From IMG/VR virus record IMGVR_UViG_3300042309_002578, positions 1 through 64,000 of that record: a stretch of 64,000 nt of DNA; one strand, given 5' to 3'. Below, one piece after another: positions 25,068 to 34,625 of this stretch. How positions within the stretch are numbered: the first letter of the stretch is position 1; each line of letters opens with the position of its first letter. Source of the stretch: a virus. A program made the translations under genes and the position numbers. The notes beneath the pieces were generated by a model. It saw only the letters and a list, made by a program, of their open reading frames with translations. It was not told where the DNA came from and did not search any database.

Positions 25068-25751
25068 TCAAGAACCAATTTTGCCAAGTATATTTATTTC
25101 CCAGTCCCTAATATTTACTGGGGTTAGTAAATCCTTGATCGTTACCATCAAAGCTGCTTGCACTTGCTTGTGAAAATCGCCAGCTAAATTATTGACATTT
25201 TCAACATTATCAAAATACCAAGTCCTGAAAGCCACAAACTCTACTTGACATTCATTCAAAAACTTGTCAGCCAGTTCTTTTGGTAGCTCAATGTCTGCAT
25301 CCACATAAATTTCTAAATTGTTTGATATTAGCCAAGATTTTAGATATTCTAATTCTTCAGGTGTGTTCTTCCAGCCATATTTAGGAAAAACTATTTTATT
25401 GTTTTCTTTGCACCAAGCATTGAATCTTTCCTCAAACTCATATCCAATTACTTTGCTCTCTTGATAGAGTTTTTTTCTAGTTTCGCTATCAACCCAGCAC
25501 TTAAACGGATAGCTTTCATGATGTGGGAACACCGCTAATGCTACCGATTCTAATGGTGTTGATAAACAATAAACAGCCAAATCTTTATATTCATCTCTTT
25601 TCTCTGGAGAATCCCCAAACCTGCGATACAAATAAGCAAATGCTTCACCATAATTTAAGTTGCGGTTATAGGCGATCGCTGCTGTGATATCTTCGGGAAT
25701 TTCTGGCGAATAATATGTTTGATTCTCGTCAAATTTGAAAAATGTTGTCAT
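25068..25751 (-). CDS. Hypothetical protein, 227 aa
   Basis: A soluble, aromatic- and acid-rich protein (MTTFFKFDENQTYYSPEIPEDITAAIAY...). No motif recognised. It shares a conserved leader with holB. Confidence 0.6.
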   Translation of the reverse strand: MTTFFKFDENQTYYSPEIPEDITAAIAYNRNLNYGEAFAYLYRRFGDSPEKRDEYKDLAVYCLSTPLESVALAVFPHHESYPFKCWVDSETRKKLYQESKVIGYEFEERFNAWCKENNKIVFPKYGWKNTPEELEYLKSWLISNNLEIYVDADIELPKELADKFLNECQVEFVAFRTWYFDNVENVNNLAGDFHKQVQAALMVTIKDLLTPVNIRDWEINILGKIGS

Positions 25752-25847
25752 AAGACCTCGCGGTAAGTGGGAAATTCAAACACTTTAGTGTTGAGAGGGA
25801 AGCGACACAGTAACTCAGTCCTTTTAGGGCTGAGTTACTGTGTCGCC
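25752..25847 (-). promoter_or_regulatory. Conserved 5' leader, copy 2, with 17-bp hairpin
   Basis: The 57 bases before the ATG match the holB leader. Immediately upstream GCGACACAGTAACTCAG (25803-25819) pairs perfectly with 25831-25847, overlapping the 3' end of the upstream gene. There is no T-run after the hairpin on the minus strand, so processing or regulation is more likely than termination. Confidence 0.6.
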
Positions 25848-26189
25848 ACAATCCAGTATATTTATTGGCAAATCTATTCTTAAATCTGAGATGTACTTTG
25901 GCGAGACAAAGGCCATCACCATTCGCAAATGGCTTGTTAGGTAGAAGCAATCAAGTTCAGCTTGCAGCCTTTCCCAGCACTGGGTAATATTAGTCCGAAA
26001 CTCGCCTATTGACAATTGTGTCGAAGTCTTAATAGATAGATTTTCGGCGGACGACAAATTTACAAATACTCCCACAACATCCCCGTAGAAAGTAGGCAAG
26101 ATGATAATGTTGCCAAGTTGAACCTGTCTTCTGAATTTAGGCAGACTATTCCTGATTTCTGATAACGGTATTGTCTTAATTTTCTGCAT
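25824..26189 (-). CDS. Phd/YefM-antitoxin-like protein
   Basis: The first 45 residues (IPLSEIRNSLPKFRRQVQLGNIIILPTFYGDVVGVFVNL) resemble the Phd/YefM DNA-binding fold. A second, weaker copy may follow (SIGEFRTNITQCWERLQAE...). At 121 residues it could be a duplicated Phd domain. No toxin gene adjoins it. The call is tentative. Confidence 0.4.
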   Translation of the reverse strand: MQKIKTIPLSEIRNSLPKFRRQVQLGNIIILPTFYGDVVGVFVNLSSAENLSIKTSTQLSIGEFRTNITQCWERLQAELDCFYLTSHLRMVMAFVSPKYISDLRIDLPINILDCGDTVTQP

Positions 26190-26404
26190 AATACTATTTT
26201 CTTTTGTCTCTAACAGTATAGCATTGTTTTACATATTGTCAAAAAGTTGTGTCGGGGTGTTCGCTCGTCGTTGGCGCATAATTTGACGGCTTTATAGTTT
26301 ACCCAACTTGGGGGCGATCGCCTCACACACCCCAAAACTGGGGCGATAGCTTCACGGAACGATGGTTTTGTACTACATGATTGGCGACAGCTATTTATCA
26401 AAAA

Positions 26405-26545
26405 AATAAAATAAAGTTGGGAAGATGATCACTTTCTTATAGGAAACTGCCCTTTTTTCTTTGCATCTTCCCTTTACTTTTGACACGCCTTATGTTATAA
26501 TCCGCCACAGATTTTTTAACGAGAGAATAGGGGTTTCAGCCTCTT
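26405..26545 (-). repeat. Repeat element copy 5: B block only, reversed
   Basis: It contains GGGAAGAT (26419-26426) and ATCTTCCC (26465-26472), the conserved inner sequence, and the conserved promoter TTTACT (26473-26478), 17 bases, TATAAT (26496-26501), here facing right. There are no A units; the RNA would run towards 26.6 kb, where only weak sequence and the replication gene's terminator lie. Confidence 0.85.
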
Positions 26546-26658
26546 ATGTGCGACTAGTCTAAAACTACAAATGTATTACATTGCTTTTGCTTGTGCCTAA
26601 ACAAGCACACAAAATGAAAAAATCGAGGTTTTTGCTATAATTCTGCCAAAAATTCCCA

Positions 26659-26697
26659 CCAAAATAGACACAGACGTTAAATCTGTGTCTATTTTGG
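26659..26697 (-). terminator. Terminator after the replication gene
   Basis: CCAAAATAGACACAGA (26659-26674) pairs with 26682-26697 (16 bp). A second hairpin GCGGTTGAT/ATCAACCGC lies at 26711-26732, next to the stop codon. Confidence 0.75.
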
Positions 26698-26731
26698 TTA
26701 GTTTTGCCAGCGGTTGATCAATATCAACCGC

Positions 26732-29700
26732 TTAAGCAATTGGGACTTTTTCGTTCTCTATTATCGTCACTTTCTCGTCAGGCTTCGCTAGATTTTTGTT
26801 ACCCCAGGTAATGATATCTTTCAGATAGTTCGCTGATGTCGTGCCGTAGAAGCTGTTGGGTATGGAAACTAGTGCAGAAACTACCGCTGGCATTGATTGT
26901 TGGAGTATGGCGTAAATGCTGTATTGATCTTGCCATACCACCTCTAAAGCCTTAAATACCTCGTATGGATAAGTGTATTTGTAGTCTTTGTCCGGCTCTT
27001 TTGCGGGTTCAACCTCTAGGTTGAACACCGTCGCTCCCTTCTCAATAATTGTGTCGGGTATTGTTTGTACTTTGATATCGCTATACTTGACCTTGAGGCA
27101 ATCTTGGCAAGCTTGGTGATATGGGCTGAAAGATTGCAGATCAATCGAGTATTTAAATCCGCTTGATTTCTTGGATTTGACTTTTAGCCCCAGCCATTGA
27201 ATAATTTTTATGATTTGTTTTGTGGCTGCCGATGCGGGGTTTTTTGATTTTGCTGTTTTCTTGATTGGGAATTGCTTACCAAAAATTTCTAAATTTTTGT
27301 TGAAAAATATCAAGAAATCAAATACTTTTTGTGCTACTGGGTCATTGCTTTTATTAATAAATTTTGTGCCATTAAAATCATCAAACCATTCATTTTTTAC
27401 ATACCAATTGTTATCTGGATTTAAAAACCAAGAGATGTTGCTTTCCTGTAAGAGCCTGATTTGTGTATATTGATTGTTTACATCAAATGTCACGCTTTCG
27501 TATTTGTTGCTAAATATTGCATAGGAAACGTTGTTTTTATGTCTATTCAATTCATACTTCATCAAGGCATCTTGGTTGTTGAAGAGGTAGAATCTATTTT
27601 GCCCTCTTAAAAATGCCCTGTCGCCATATTTTACGTGATAGACAAAATCTGCATCCCATATAGATTTGTCTGTAATACCTGGAACTATGAAGTTGATGCC
27701 AGTTTTCTCAAGATTGTATCTTGTCGCGCTTGATATATTTATTTTTGCCGATTCCAGATCATATTGTTTGGAGTCTAGCACCTCTGCTTGTGCTATATTT
27801 GCGGATTCTTCTTTTTTGAAATTATCAGAAGCCTCTTTATTGAGTTCTGTAGCTTGCTTGGACTCTAAAAGTGCTACCTCTAAAATTTTATGTCCAGAGC
27901 TTTTTAGAATGTTTAACAAGCACCCGCGAGGTTCACTTTTCTCATATTTAATTTTTAAAATTAAATCGGAGCATAATGTTGAGTGAATCTCTTCAAAAGT
28001 GCTTGTTTCAACAACTTTTTTTGAAGCTTCAACAAGCATTTGTACTTCGTTGATTGGTGTCCCTTGAAGTTCAGCATCCTTTCGCATCTGAATTAAGTAT
28101 GCTTTTTGTTGCGTCAGGAATATGTTTCTATACTCTTTGGTTGAGCATCCTGTGTACTCGTAGTCTGTACCCATTGGGTGTGGGTACAGCCAAACTGTTC
28201 GTGGGCATTCTGGGTCACGCAATCGAGCGATCATTTGCGATTGTCCAAATGTACCAATTACGTTAAAGAATAGGCAGTATTGGTGAGTGAAGTAGTTAGG
28301 TATGCGTTTGTGGATAGAGATGTCTATCCCTGCCTCTGCTGTTGGGGTGTAAATCAGGTATTCGAGTTTGTATTTTTCAATAAACCCGTCTACATCTTTG
28401 ATGAAGTTTTGCACCGATGACTCTGGATCGGCAGCGCATAAAAGCCAGTTTTCCCTGTAGCTGATGCTGTTTACAACAAGCCCGAATCTTCCCTGGTCTT
28501 TTAGCCTTTGGTTTAGGGACATTGATTGGTTTAAGCTATCTGTTGCAATACAGATATTACCAATTGAGTTGTTGATTGCATTTAGAACAGGTGAGCGATC
28601 GCGCACCTTTATTTTAATTTTCTCGCCGTTTTCACTCGTGCCAGCGTTTATTTCTTCTTGGGTGTAATAGTCGCTGGCTATGTCGTCGTAAGATCCATTA
28701 ACAAAAGTGATATCAAACTTTCTTCCTTGAAAGTTATTTTTGTATTTGATTATTTTTTTCTCTGGCGCGAGTTGATGTACATAGTCAGCAAGGCTGTCTG
28801 TTAAGTGACCATCCATGAAGATTGCGGCAGCACATTTTTTAAGAGATTCCTTGAAAAATTCAAGCAGCCTAACTCTGCCTTTCTCTAGGCTTTTCTTGGT
28901 CATCATCTCCTGTATCGTGCTGAACGACTCATCCACGATTATGATTTTGCCGTCAAGATTTGGTAGGGAAACCTTGTGTAAAGAGTCAATGCAGAATGCC
29001 ATGCCCTGGAAAACTTGTGTGTCATTTTGGTATTTGAAGCCGCTTTCGTTCCCGTGTGAGCATTCAATGCCTCTTTTTTTGCACTGTTCGATGAATTGCT
29101 CACAAAGGGAATTTCTGAAGGTGACGTAGAGGAATGGCGCATCCATTTCTTTGAGCATTTCTAAAGCCCACCAAGTTTTCCCTGTCCCTAATCCAGAATT
29201 AATTGTGTAGATGCTGTTTGCCTCTATTTTGCGATCAATGCTTACGTATGGATCGTTGAACTCATGGGTTGGTGTGTACTCAATTCTGCGCTTCCAGGTA
29301 TTGAATTTTTTCTTGTCAGATATGTCAAAGTTTACGGCATTGTTTTCTGCCGTATTTTTTCCTTTTTGTTCTTCATGGCAAGATGATTCACTCTCATCAT
29401 CTTGCCTTGGGGTAAAATTTCTGTCTTCCTCAAATTCTGATCCGAATGCAAAATCGTCAATAATTGATTGATCAAATACTGGCAATTCAATGTTGTCTGG
29501 TTTTTCCGCAGCAAAGATTGGTTTTTTTCTTTGGGTGAGGTTTTTGTAATTTTCCCACCATTTCGCCTTGTTTTTTGTTCCGTTTACGCCATCTATAAGT
29601 TCCTGTAGGCTTTCTCTTGCCTCTGATTCTTTTACAAAATTAGTTTTAAAATCTTTTTTGGGTCTTTTGGCGATAATTTCTTCTGAATACGCCAAATCTA

Positions 29701-30913
29701 TCCATTGATCCCATGTTAGATATTGGATTTTTTCAAAGTCTGGCTTACTGTGACCAAATCCTGGATGGAATCCGTCAAGCTCGTCAATGTCAGAAAATTG
29801 TGGACCACTTTGTAAAAATTTGCTTTCAGTTTTCGCAATTTGACCCCACCATGCGATTTTAAAGTCAATCCCCTCATTCTCAAGTAATTGTCTGACCCGA
29901 TTGTAGATCGTGATCACATTAGAATTTATAATCGCCCCTGCATCAGCATACAAAACAACATTTCTTGTGTTAAAGTAGTTGATAGCTGCAAAAAGTTGTT
30001 CTGGTGAGGAGTACCACGATCCGCCAGGAGAACCTACAATGGCCTGCTCAAATCTGTATGCTGCTATATCTGGCTTTAATACACCTTCTGCCAGATATAG
30101 CATTTCAACATCTTTAAGGTTGTGCGGATTTGCGATATGAAGAGGTTTTTCACCATTCTCTGGTAAATGTATGCTTGGATAAAACAGACGCTTATTTTCA
30201 GCGCCTGTTTTAAGTGTTTGTGGGTATCCCGACCATAGGTACTTGCCGAAGTCTTCGCCACTTTTATTTTTGTCTTTCTGTGTTTCGGTATTGCGAATTT
30301 GAAATGCGACGATGTTTTGATCTAGGTCGCGTACAGGAAGGAGAATCCCCCTCCCGCCATAATTTATTACCGTTTCTCCCAGGTAGTTTACAAAAATACC
30401 AGGAGTTTTTGGGGATATAGATGGATCTACGGCTTCAAATTTGCCAACCGATCTGTATCCATTGATTTCTATTTGTTCGTGTAAAAAACCTCTTGTTCCG
30501 TTTAGGTGTCCTTTATGTATGTCACTTATGCTCATTGATTTGAGCATTTTTGCGTACTCAATGTGCCTCTGTTTTGGGCTTAATTGTTGTGAAATTCTGT
30601 TTTTATGATATTCCTCAGCAAGAAATGCTTCTTTTTCTGCTACTTCTCGCGCTTTTTGGCGTTCCTCTTGGGAGATTGTTGGAATATATTCTTCTGTGTT
30701 TTTGTATTGATTTTGTTCGCCATCAATATCTATCGGACTATACATATAGAAGCCGATGGATGAAAGACCGAGATTTTTGTAGTTTGGTAGCTCAATATTT
30801 TCTCTGCAGTGATATTGGATTACTTGCGAAAGTGAATCGCTTAAAGTGGAGCAGCGTTTTTTTCTTCCGTTGCATATTGGGCAGTTTTTGCCGATGCTAG
30901 TAAAGTTCCCCAT
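26732..30913 (-). CDS. CyRepA1-family plasmid replication protein (primase-helicase)
   Basis: The 1393-residue protein has an N-terminal zinc-binding CPICNGRKKRC. It then has a DUF3854/Toprim-like region with GGRGILLPVRDLDQNIVAFQIR, the acidic YLAEGVLKPDIAAYRF near residue 275 and GSPGGSW. A helicase region follows with Walker A YTINSGLGTGKTWW near 575 and Walker B KIIIVDESFSTIQEM. This is the layout of the replication initiators I know from cyanobacterial plasmids. It should start replication of the whole element. The divergent HU gene begins about 360 bases upstream. Confidence 0.85.
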   Translation of the reverse strand: MGNFTSIGKNCPICNGRKKRCSTLSDSLSQVIQYHCRENIELPNYKNLGLSSIGFYMYSPIDIDGEQNQYKNTEEYIPTISQEERQKAREVAEKEAFLAEEYHKNRISQQLSPKQRHIEYAKMLKSMSISDIHKGHLNGTRGFLHEQIEINGYRSVGKFEAVDPSISPKTPGIFVNYLGETVINYGGRGILLPVRDLDQNIVAFQIRNTETQKDKNKSGEDFGKYLWSGYPQTLKTGAENKRLFYPSIHLPENGEKPLHIANPHNLKDVEMLYLAEGVLKPDIAAYRFEQAIVGSPGGSWYSSPEQLFAAINYFNTRNVVLYADAGAIINSNVITIYNRVRQLLENEGIDFKIAWWGQIAKTESKFLQSGPQFSDIDELDGFHPGFGHSKPDFEKIQYLTWDQWIDLAYSEEIIAKRPKKDFKTNFVKESEARESLQELIDGVNGTKNKAKWWENYKNLTQRKKPIFAAEKPDNIELPVFDQSIIDDFAFGSEFEEDRNFTPRQDDESESSCHEEQKGKNTAENNAVNFDISDKKKFNTWKRRIEYTPTHEFNDPYVSIDRKIEANSIYTINSGLGTGKTWWALEMLKEMDAPFLYVTFRNSLCEQFIEQCKKRGIECSHGNESGFKYQNDTQVFQGMAFCIDSLHKVSLPNLDGKIIIVDESFSTIQEMMTKKSLEKGRVRLLEFFKESLKKCAAAIFMDGHLTDSLADYVHQLAPEKKIIKYKNNFQGRKFDITFVNGSYDDIASDYYTQEEINAGTSENGEKIKIKVRDRSPVLNAINNSIGNICIATDSLNQSMSLNQRLKDQGRFGLVVNSISYRENWLLCAADPESSVQNFIKDVDGFIEKYKLEYLIYTPTAEAGIDISIHKRIPNYFTHQYCLFFNVIGTFGQSQMIARLRDPECPRTVWLYPHPMGTDYEYTGCSTKEYRNIFLTQQKAYLIQMRKDAELQGTPINEVQMLVEASKKVVETSTFEEIHSTLCSDLILKIKYEKSEPRGCLLNILKSSGHKILEVALLESKQATELNKEASDNFKKEESANIAQAEVLDSKQYDLESAKINISSATRYNLEKTGINFIVPGITDKSIWDADFVYHVKYGDRAFLRGQNRFYLFNNQDALMKYELNRHKNNVSYAIFSNKYESVTFDVNNQYTQIRLLQESNISWFLNPDNNWYVKNEWFDDFNGTKFINKSNDPVAQKVFDFLIFFNKNLEIFGKQFPIKKTAKSKNPASAATKQIIKIIQWLGLKVKSKKSSGFKYSIDLQSFSPYHQACQDCLKVKYSDIKVQTIPDTIIEKGATVFNLEVEPAKEPDKDYKYTYPYEVFKALEVVWQDQYSIYAILQQSMPAVVSALVSIPNSFYGTTSANYLKDIITWGNKNLAKPDEKVTIIENEKVPIA

Positions 30914-31272
30914 ATTTTTCTACTTTTTTTGTGCTTTGTGTTTTTTGATGTTTGTAGCGTTTAGCAAAATTTAATAATGGTGATGAGATTTACTGATGGT
31001 GTGTAGTTGTGCTTTTCATGTTTGTTTCTTTTTTTTGTGTTTTTGCTTTGAATGTTCTGCTGTATAAAACCATATTCATGTTTATTTTATATAACAACTC
31101 TATTAAACCACACTTTTGGGCAAAATAGTCAATGTAATACAATGATTACAAAGTAATTTTTTGAAATTGTTTTATAGGCGGGCTTCAGCGATTACCGATA
31201 TTAACTTGATATATATGCTATTATTATTATTGACTAAAACAATATCGCATTAATGTTGCGAACTCTATCAGT
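30914..31272. promoter_or_regulatory. Divergent control region between the replication gene and HU
   Basis: A 359-base AT-rich gap. Towards the replication gene TTGACT (near 31120, minus strand) and AT-rich -10 candidates can be seen. Towards HU, GATATTAACTTGATAT and TTGACT with AATATCGCATTAATG precede the ATG and resemble family 2. No clear iterons are visible, but the region is a natural place for the origin. Confidence 0.45.
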
Positions 31273-31656
31273 ATGCCAAGAAAGAAAAAGTTAGGCGTGG
31301 GCAAGGTTTCTAAATCGCGTATAATTTCAAACGTTGCAAAAAATACGAAACTACCTCAAACTACAGTTAAGCTAGTTTTTGATGAAATTTTTAGTGCATT
31401 TATTGCGGAGTTGTCCGCAGGAAATACAGTTACTATTCATGGGTTTGGAAGTTTTGATCATAAATTTACCGAGGGTAAAGTCTGTAAAAATCCAAAAACC
31501 CAAGAGAAAGTTAATGTCCCTCAAAAAATAGTCCCATATTTCGCTCCTGGCCGCAATTTGTCGGCTGCTTTTGAGGAAAATAGGGAGATTTTACTATCAC
31601 TTTTAGCATCTAAGCCAGATTCATACAAACAAGACGAAGAACTAGAGCTTAATTAA
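31273..31656 (+). CDS. HU/IHF-family histone-like DNA-binding protein
   Basis: The 127-residue protein has the full HU fold: ISNVAKNTKLPQTTVKLVFDEIFSAF (helices), TVTIHGFGSFDHKFTEGKVCKNPKTQEK (strand and DNA-binding arm) and VPYFAPGRNL (C-terminal strand). A Lys/Arg-rich head and an acidic tail extend it past the usual 90 residues. It bends and compacts DNA and commonly helps initiator proteins. Confidence 0.9.
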   Translation: MPRKKKLGVGKVSKSRIISNVAKNTKLPQTTVKLVFDEIFSAFIAELSAGNTVTIHGFGSFDHKFTEGKVCKNPKTQEKVNVPQKIVPYFAPGRNLSAAFEENREILLSLLASKPDSYKQDEELELN

Positions 31657-31701
31657 GAATAGCTAATGTCAACGTTTGAAGATAAAATTAACAAAACAAA
31701 A

Positions 31702-31739
31702 TATTCTACACAGCCCAGACAAAGGCACTGTGTAGAATA
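31702..31739. terminator. Bidirectional terminator between HU and the helicase
   Basis: TATTCTACACAG (31702-31713) pairs with CTGTGTAGAATA (31728-31739) between two convergent genes. Confidence 0.75.
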
Positions 31740-31742
31740 GCT

Positions 31743-33245
31743 TTAAATCATTACAATTAGTTTCTCTTTTGCTCTTGTCATGCAGGTATATATCAATTCC
31801 TGTAGTGTCGAGCCATCGCTACATTTGACGATATCTGGGAGTAAAGCGTAAGCAGACTTCCATCCACTTCCTTGGGCAGTGTGAATTGTGGAAGCGTAGG
31901 TATATGTGAGGGCTGACAACTCGCCCTTGTCCCAATTTATGAACATATCCCTATGTCTGGCTATATCCCTTTTCAAAGCCGTTTTTATTGGGCTGTATTC
32001 AACGTGGAGATATTCTGATATCTGCTGCCTGAGAACCTCTAAGTCGCCGTTAAAGTTTTTCATGCTTGAGTCATCCAAGCAGTATCCCTGGTACGACATA
32101 GGGATAATATGCCCATGAACAGTAACATCGTACCACTCCATGCTTAGAAACCAAGCATTGTAATCATTGTGAACCGTCTTGTACGCTTCCGTTATTTTTG
32201 CTTCGGTACTGTTGTGAACGCGCACAACGCGCTTGCCTTCTAGTTTATCCCACTCATTGATGGCTTTTTTAAATATGATGTAGATACCGTTTTCGTATTG
32301 GGGTATTTCGACTATTGGTGCATTTACCCCAGCATAACTAAGATTGTGTTTTCTCAATCCTGATTCGTAGTGAACAAAATTATTTACAAACTTAACACCC
32401 TTGTTTGTGAATGCCAAAGCTCTTGCACTTGGTGTCTCGTTGTTGGAAAATTCGTCAACAAGCATATTAAGCCATTTGTCTCTGTTGCATACAATCAAAT
32501 TCTCCCCATCCGCAAATGGTATGGGATTTACAAATGTCTTGCTCTTCCGCAATGCTTCGACATACTCACCTATTACGCCTGTGTAACGCATTGCTTTAGT
32601 TAAGAAGACTGCACGCTTAACTTCAAAGAATATTGGTGACTTCTCGCTTGATTCTACAGGTTTTAGTTGGCTGCGATCGCACGAAATTATCATTGGTGGG
32701 CAGTCGGGGATGTTGTTCAGGTATGACCATTGCGTTGGGTTGATCATTGACCCCTCGTCCGCGAGGACAATATCGTTTTCTTGAATCTTGCGTTTGCGGT
32801 TGTCAAAGAAAAATTCGTCCTCGCCCATGTCATCAAGGGCTGTTTTAAGACCTAGCTGGGACTGTAGTGTTGAGATTTTCAAATCCCACATCGCATTTTC
32901 AACCGCGAGGTCTATCAGGACACGCTTCGCTTTGTGCGTTGGTGCTGTGGCAGCAATTACACACTTTTTTATATTCGTAAGTTCTCTTACGAAGGTCATT
33001 ATGATCGTTGATTTTCCAGCCCCAGGAACGCCTTCAAGCCTAATTGATCTGTCTCGGACAGGGACTTCTCTGGGGATAACCATTGCCTGGATAGCCCAGT
33101 TCACAAGAACCTCTACCGCAGATGTTTGCTCTTTTGTTAGGAGCATACCATTAGGGCTAACAAGTCTTTCTACTGGAGAAGTGTATTTTGGTAGGCTAAA
33201 ATCTGATTCGCTTAACTCAGCAATTGAGTTTGGTAATATAGTCAT
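31743..33245 (-). CDS. Dda/RecD-like superfamily 1 helicase
   Basis: The start ATG at 33245 (MTILPNSIAELS) is chosen over an in-frame ATG at 33293. In 500 residues it has Walker A EGVPGAGKSTIIMTF near 75, motif II DIVLADEGSMI, and the C-terminal UvrD_C_2-type segment LTYTYASTIHTAQGSGW with YTCMTRAKEKLIV. This is the layout of T4 Dda, a 5'-3' helicase of phage replication and recombination. Confidence 0.9.
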   Translation of the reverse strand: MTILPNSIAELSESDFSLPKYTSPVERLVSPNGMLLTKEQTSAVEVLVNWAIQAMVIPREVPVRDRSIRLEGVPGAGKSTIIMTFVRELTNIKKCVIAATAPTHKAKRVLIDLAVENAMWDLKISTLQSQLGLKTALDDMGEDEFFFDNRKRKIQENDIVLADEGSMINPTQWSYLNNIPDCPPMIISCDRSQLKPVESSEKSPIFFEVKRAVFLTKAMRYTGVIGEYVEALRKSKTFVNPIPFADGENLIVCNRDKWLNMLVDEFSNNETPSARALAFTNKGVKFVNNFVHYESGLRKHNLSYAGVNAPIVEIPQYENGIYIIFKKAINEWDKLEGKRVVRVHNSTEAKITEAYKTVHNDYNAWFLSMEWYDVTVHGHIIPMSYQGYCLDDSSMKNFNGDLEVLRQQISEYLHVEYSPIKTALKRDIARHRDMFINWDKGELSALTYTYASTIHTAQGSGWKSAYALLPDIVKCSDGSTLQELIYTCMTRAKEKLIVMI

Positions 33246-33411
33246 TGTTTTTGTTTGTGTTTTGGTTTTTGTGTTTATCGTGCAAACGCACAATTTTATA
33301 TCTAAAAATCCTGCTGTGGTTATAGCTTTCTTGGTGGATTATTGATATAGTTAATTAAAGCCAGATGTCAGTAAGTTTGTTTTGCTGTATTTGTGTTTTT
33401 TGTGTTTTTTT

Positions 33412-33444
33412 AGTGCCAGGGTTATACAACATAACCTTGGCACT
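33412..33444. terminator. Hairpin after the 33458 gene
   Basis: AGTGCCAGGGTTAT (33412-33425) pairs with ATAACCTTGGCACT (33431-33444) with one G-T pair. T residues follow only on the plus side, so termination of the minus-strand gene is uncertain. Confidence 0.5.
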
Positions 33445-33457
33445 TTTGGTTTAGCCT

Positions 33458-34483
33458 TTAGTATGGAGGCATATCAGCATCGCTTACTTCAATTTTTGCT
33501 GTTACTTGTGTGCCAGCCATGTATGCAGATGCTGGGACTTTCGGTCGCCCAGATGTTGCAGTACCAAACTCTTCGACATCATCTAAGATGTCTAGATTTG
33601 TTGATCCTATTTTCGGAGTGTATTGCTCGTACTTATTGTGGATCGCAATTATAAGCTTTGATAGCTCGGTTTTGCCTTTGATTAGATTCTGCCCCAATTT
33701 TTCTGGGGTAGGGACTTCATATCTTGAAAAGTCGCACACATCCTTGACGTTTGGTGGCGTACCCGCTGGTTTGCTAGTAATTGTCGGCGCAAAGATGCCG
33801 TGTGCGTACCAGATTGAGTTCATTTTCTTGGGTTTCTTTTCGCCACGAAGTTGGGCGTAGGCAAGTTCTAGTTCGGCTATAAAGCCTTTCTCAAGCTTCA
33901 GTTCTCTGTCGTATGATCTGTAAGAGACCCCAAACCTCGTTCCCCCTGCGCCACCTAATTTTATTTTTAAGGGCATTGGTAAGGCTTCTTCGGATTCTGG
34001 ATCAAATTCGTCACCCTCTGGGATTGAATGAAGCAATTCGTTGTTCTTGCCGAGTATTAGAATGAATGCTTCAGTGAAAGTCTTGTGAAGCAGGTTGTTG
34101 TACACCTTTTCATCAAATTTTCCAACAGTCCGCTTGGTACTTTTGTCAAGCACAAAGACTGGTGTTTTCTTTACTATAACAAAGCGCGGTTTCCGAGTCA
34201 TCCAGAGTTTTTCTGATCCACTAGTGAACTTATAGTCCACTTCTTCCCAGCCATTCTCTGTTAGGCTCGTGCTCGTCAATCCAACCTTTTCTGCGTTGTC
34301 TAGCCGTATTGCAAGTCCGTATGGTTGAAGTCTTGAATTGCCTTCTTCGTCTGAGATAGGCATAGATGGGTTTATTAGTTGAGCAAAGGGATGACCTTCA
34401 TTTCTCTTACTCTCGAATGATTCGTCAAATCCAAATTCATTTTCTGCTGCTGCTGTGTTTATTGCTGTATTTGAGGCAACCAT
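33458..34483 (-). CDS. DUF5895-like protein
   Basis: 341 residues from MVASNTAINT (34483). Recognisable segments are PYGLAIRLDNAEKVGL, WMTRKPRFVIVKKTPV and GGTRFGVSYRSYDRELKLE. The sequence resembles proteins listed as DUF5895 in cyanobacterial plasmids, where they lie near CyRepA1-type genes. The same operon holds the helicase, so a replication or single-strand DNA role is possible. The family match is from memory. Confidence 0.6.
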   Translation of the reverse strand: MVASNTAINTAAAENEFGFDESFESKRNEGHPFAQLINPSMPISDEEGNSRLQPYGLAIRLDNAEKVGLTSTSLTENGWEEVDYKFTSGSEKLWMTRKPRFVIVKKTPVFVLDKSTKRTVGKFDEKVYNNLLHKTFTEAFILILGKNNELLHSIPEGDEFDPESEEALPMPLKIKLGGAGGTRFGVSYRSYDRELKLEKGFIAELELAYAQLRGEKKPKKMNSIWYAHGIFAPTITSKPAGTPPNVKDVCDFSRYEVPTPEKLGQNLIKGKTELSKLIIAIHNKYEQYTPKIGSTNLDILDDVEEFGTATSGRPKVPASAYMAGTQVTAKIEVSDADMPPY

Positions 34484-34625
34484 ATTTTTTGTGCGTTTTT
34501 TGAGTTTTGTTTTTGTGTGTGTCTCCACATTTCTATAATAGCAGCAATATTTGGATTTGGCAAGATAAATAAACTAATAACATATATTTTATACGGCAAA
34601 ATATATGTTATTATATAAATAATGT

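Noticed and set aside
25824-26189. Complete toxin-antitoxin modules at the Phd-like gene and at the HigA-like gene (46421-46813)
   Set aside because: No toxin-sized partner gene adjoins either one, so they are recorded only as orphan antitoxin-like regulators.
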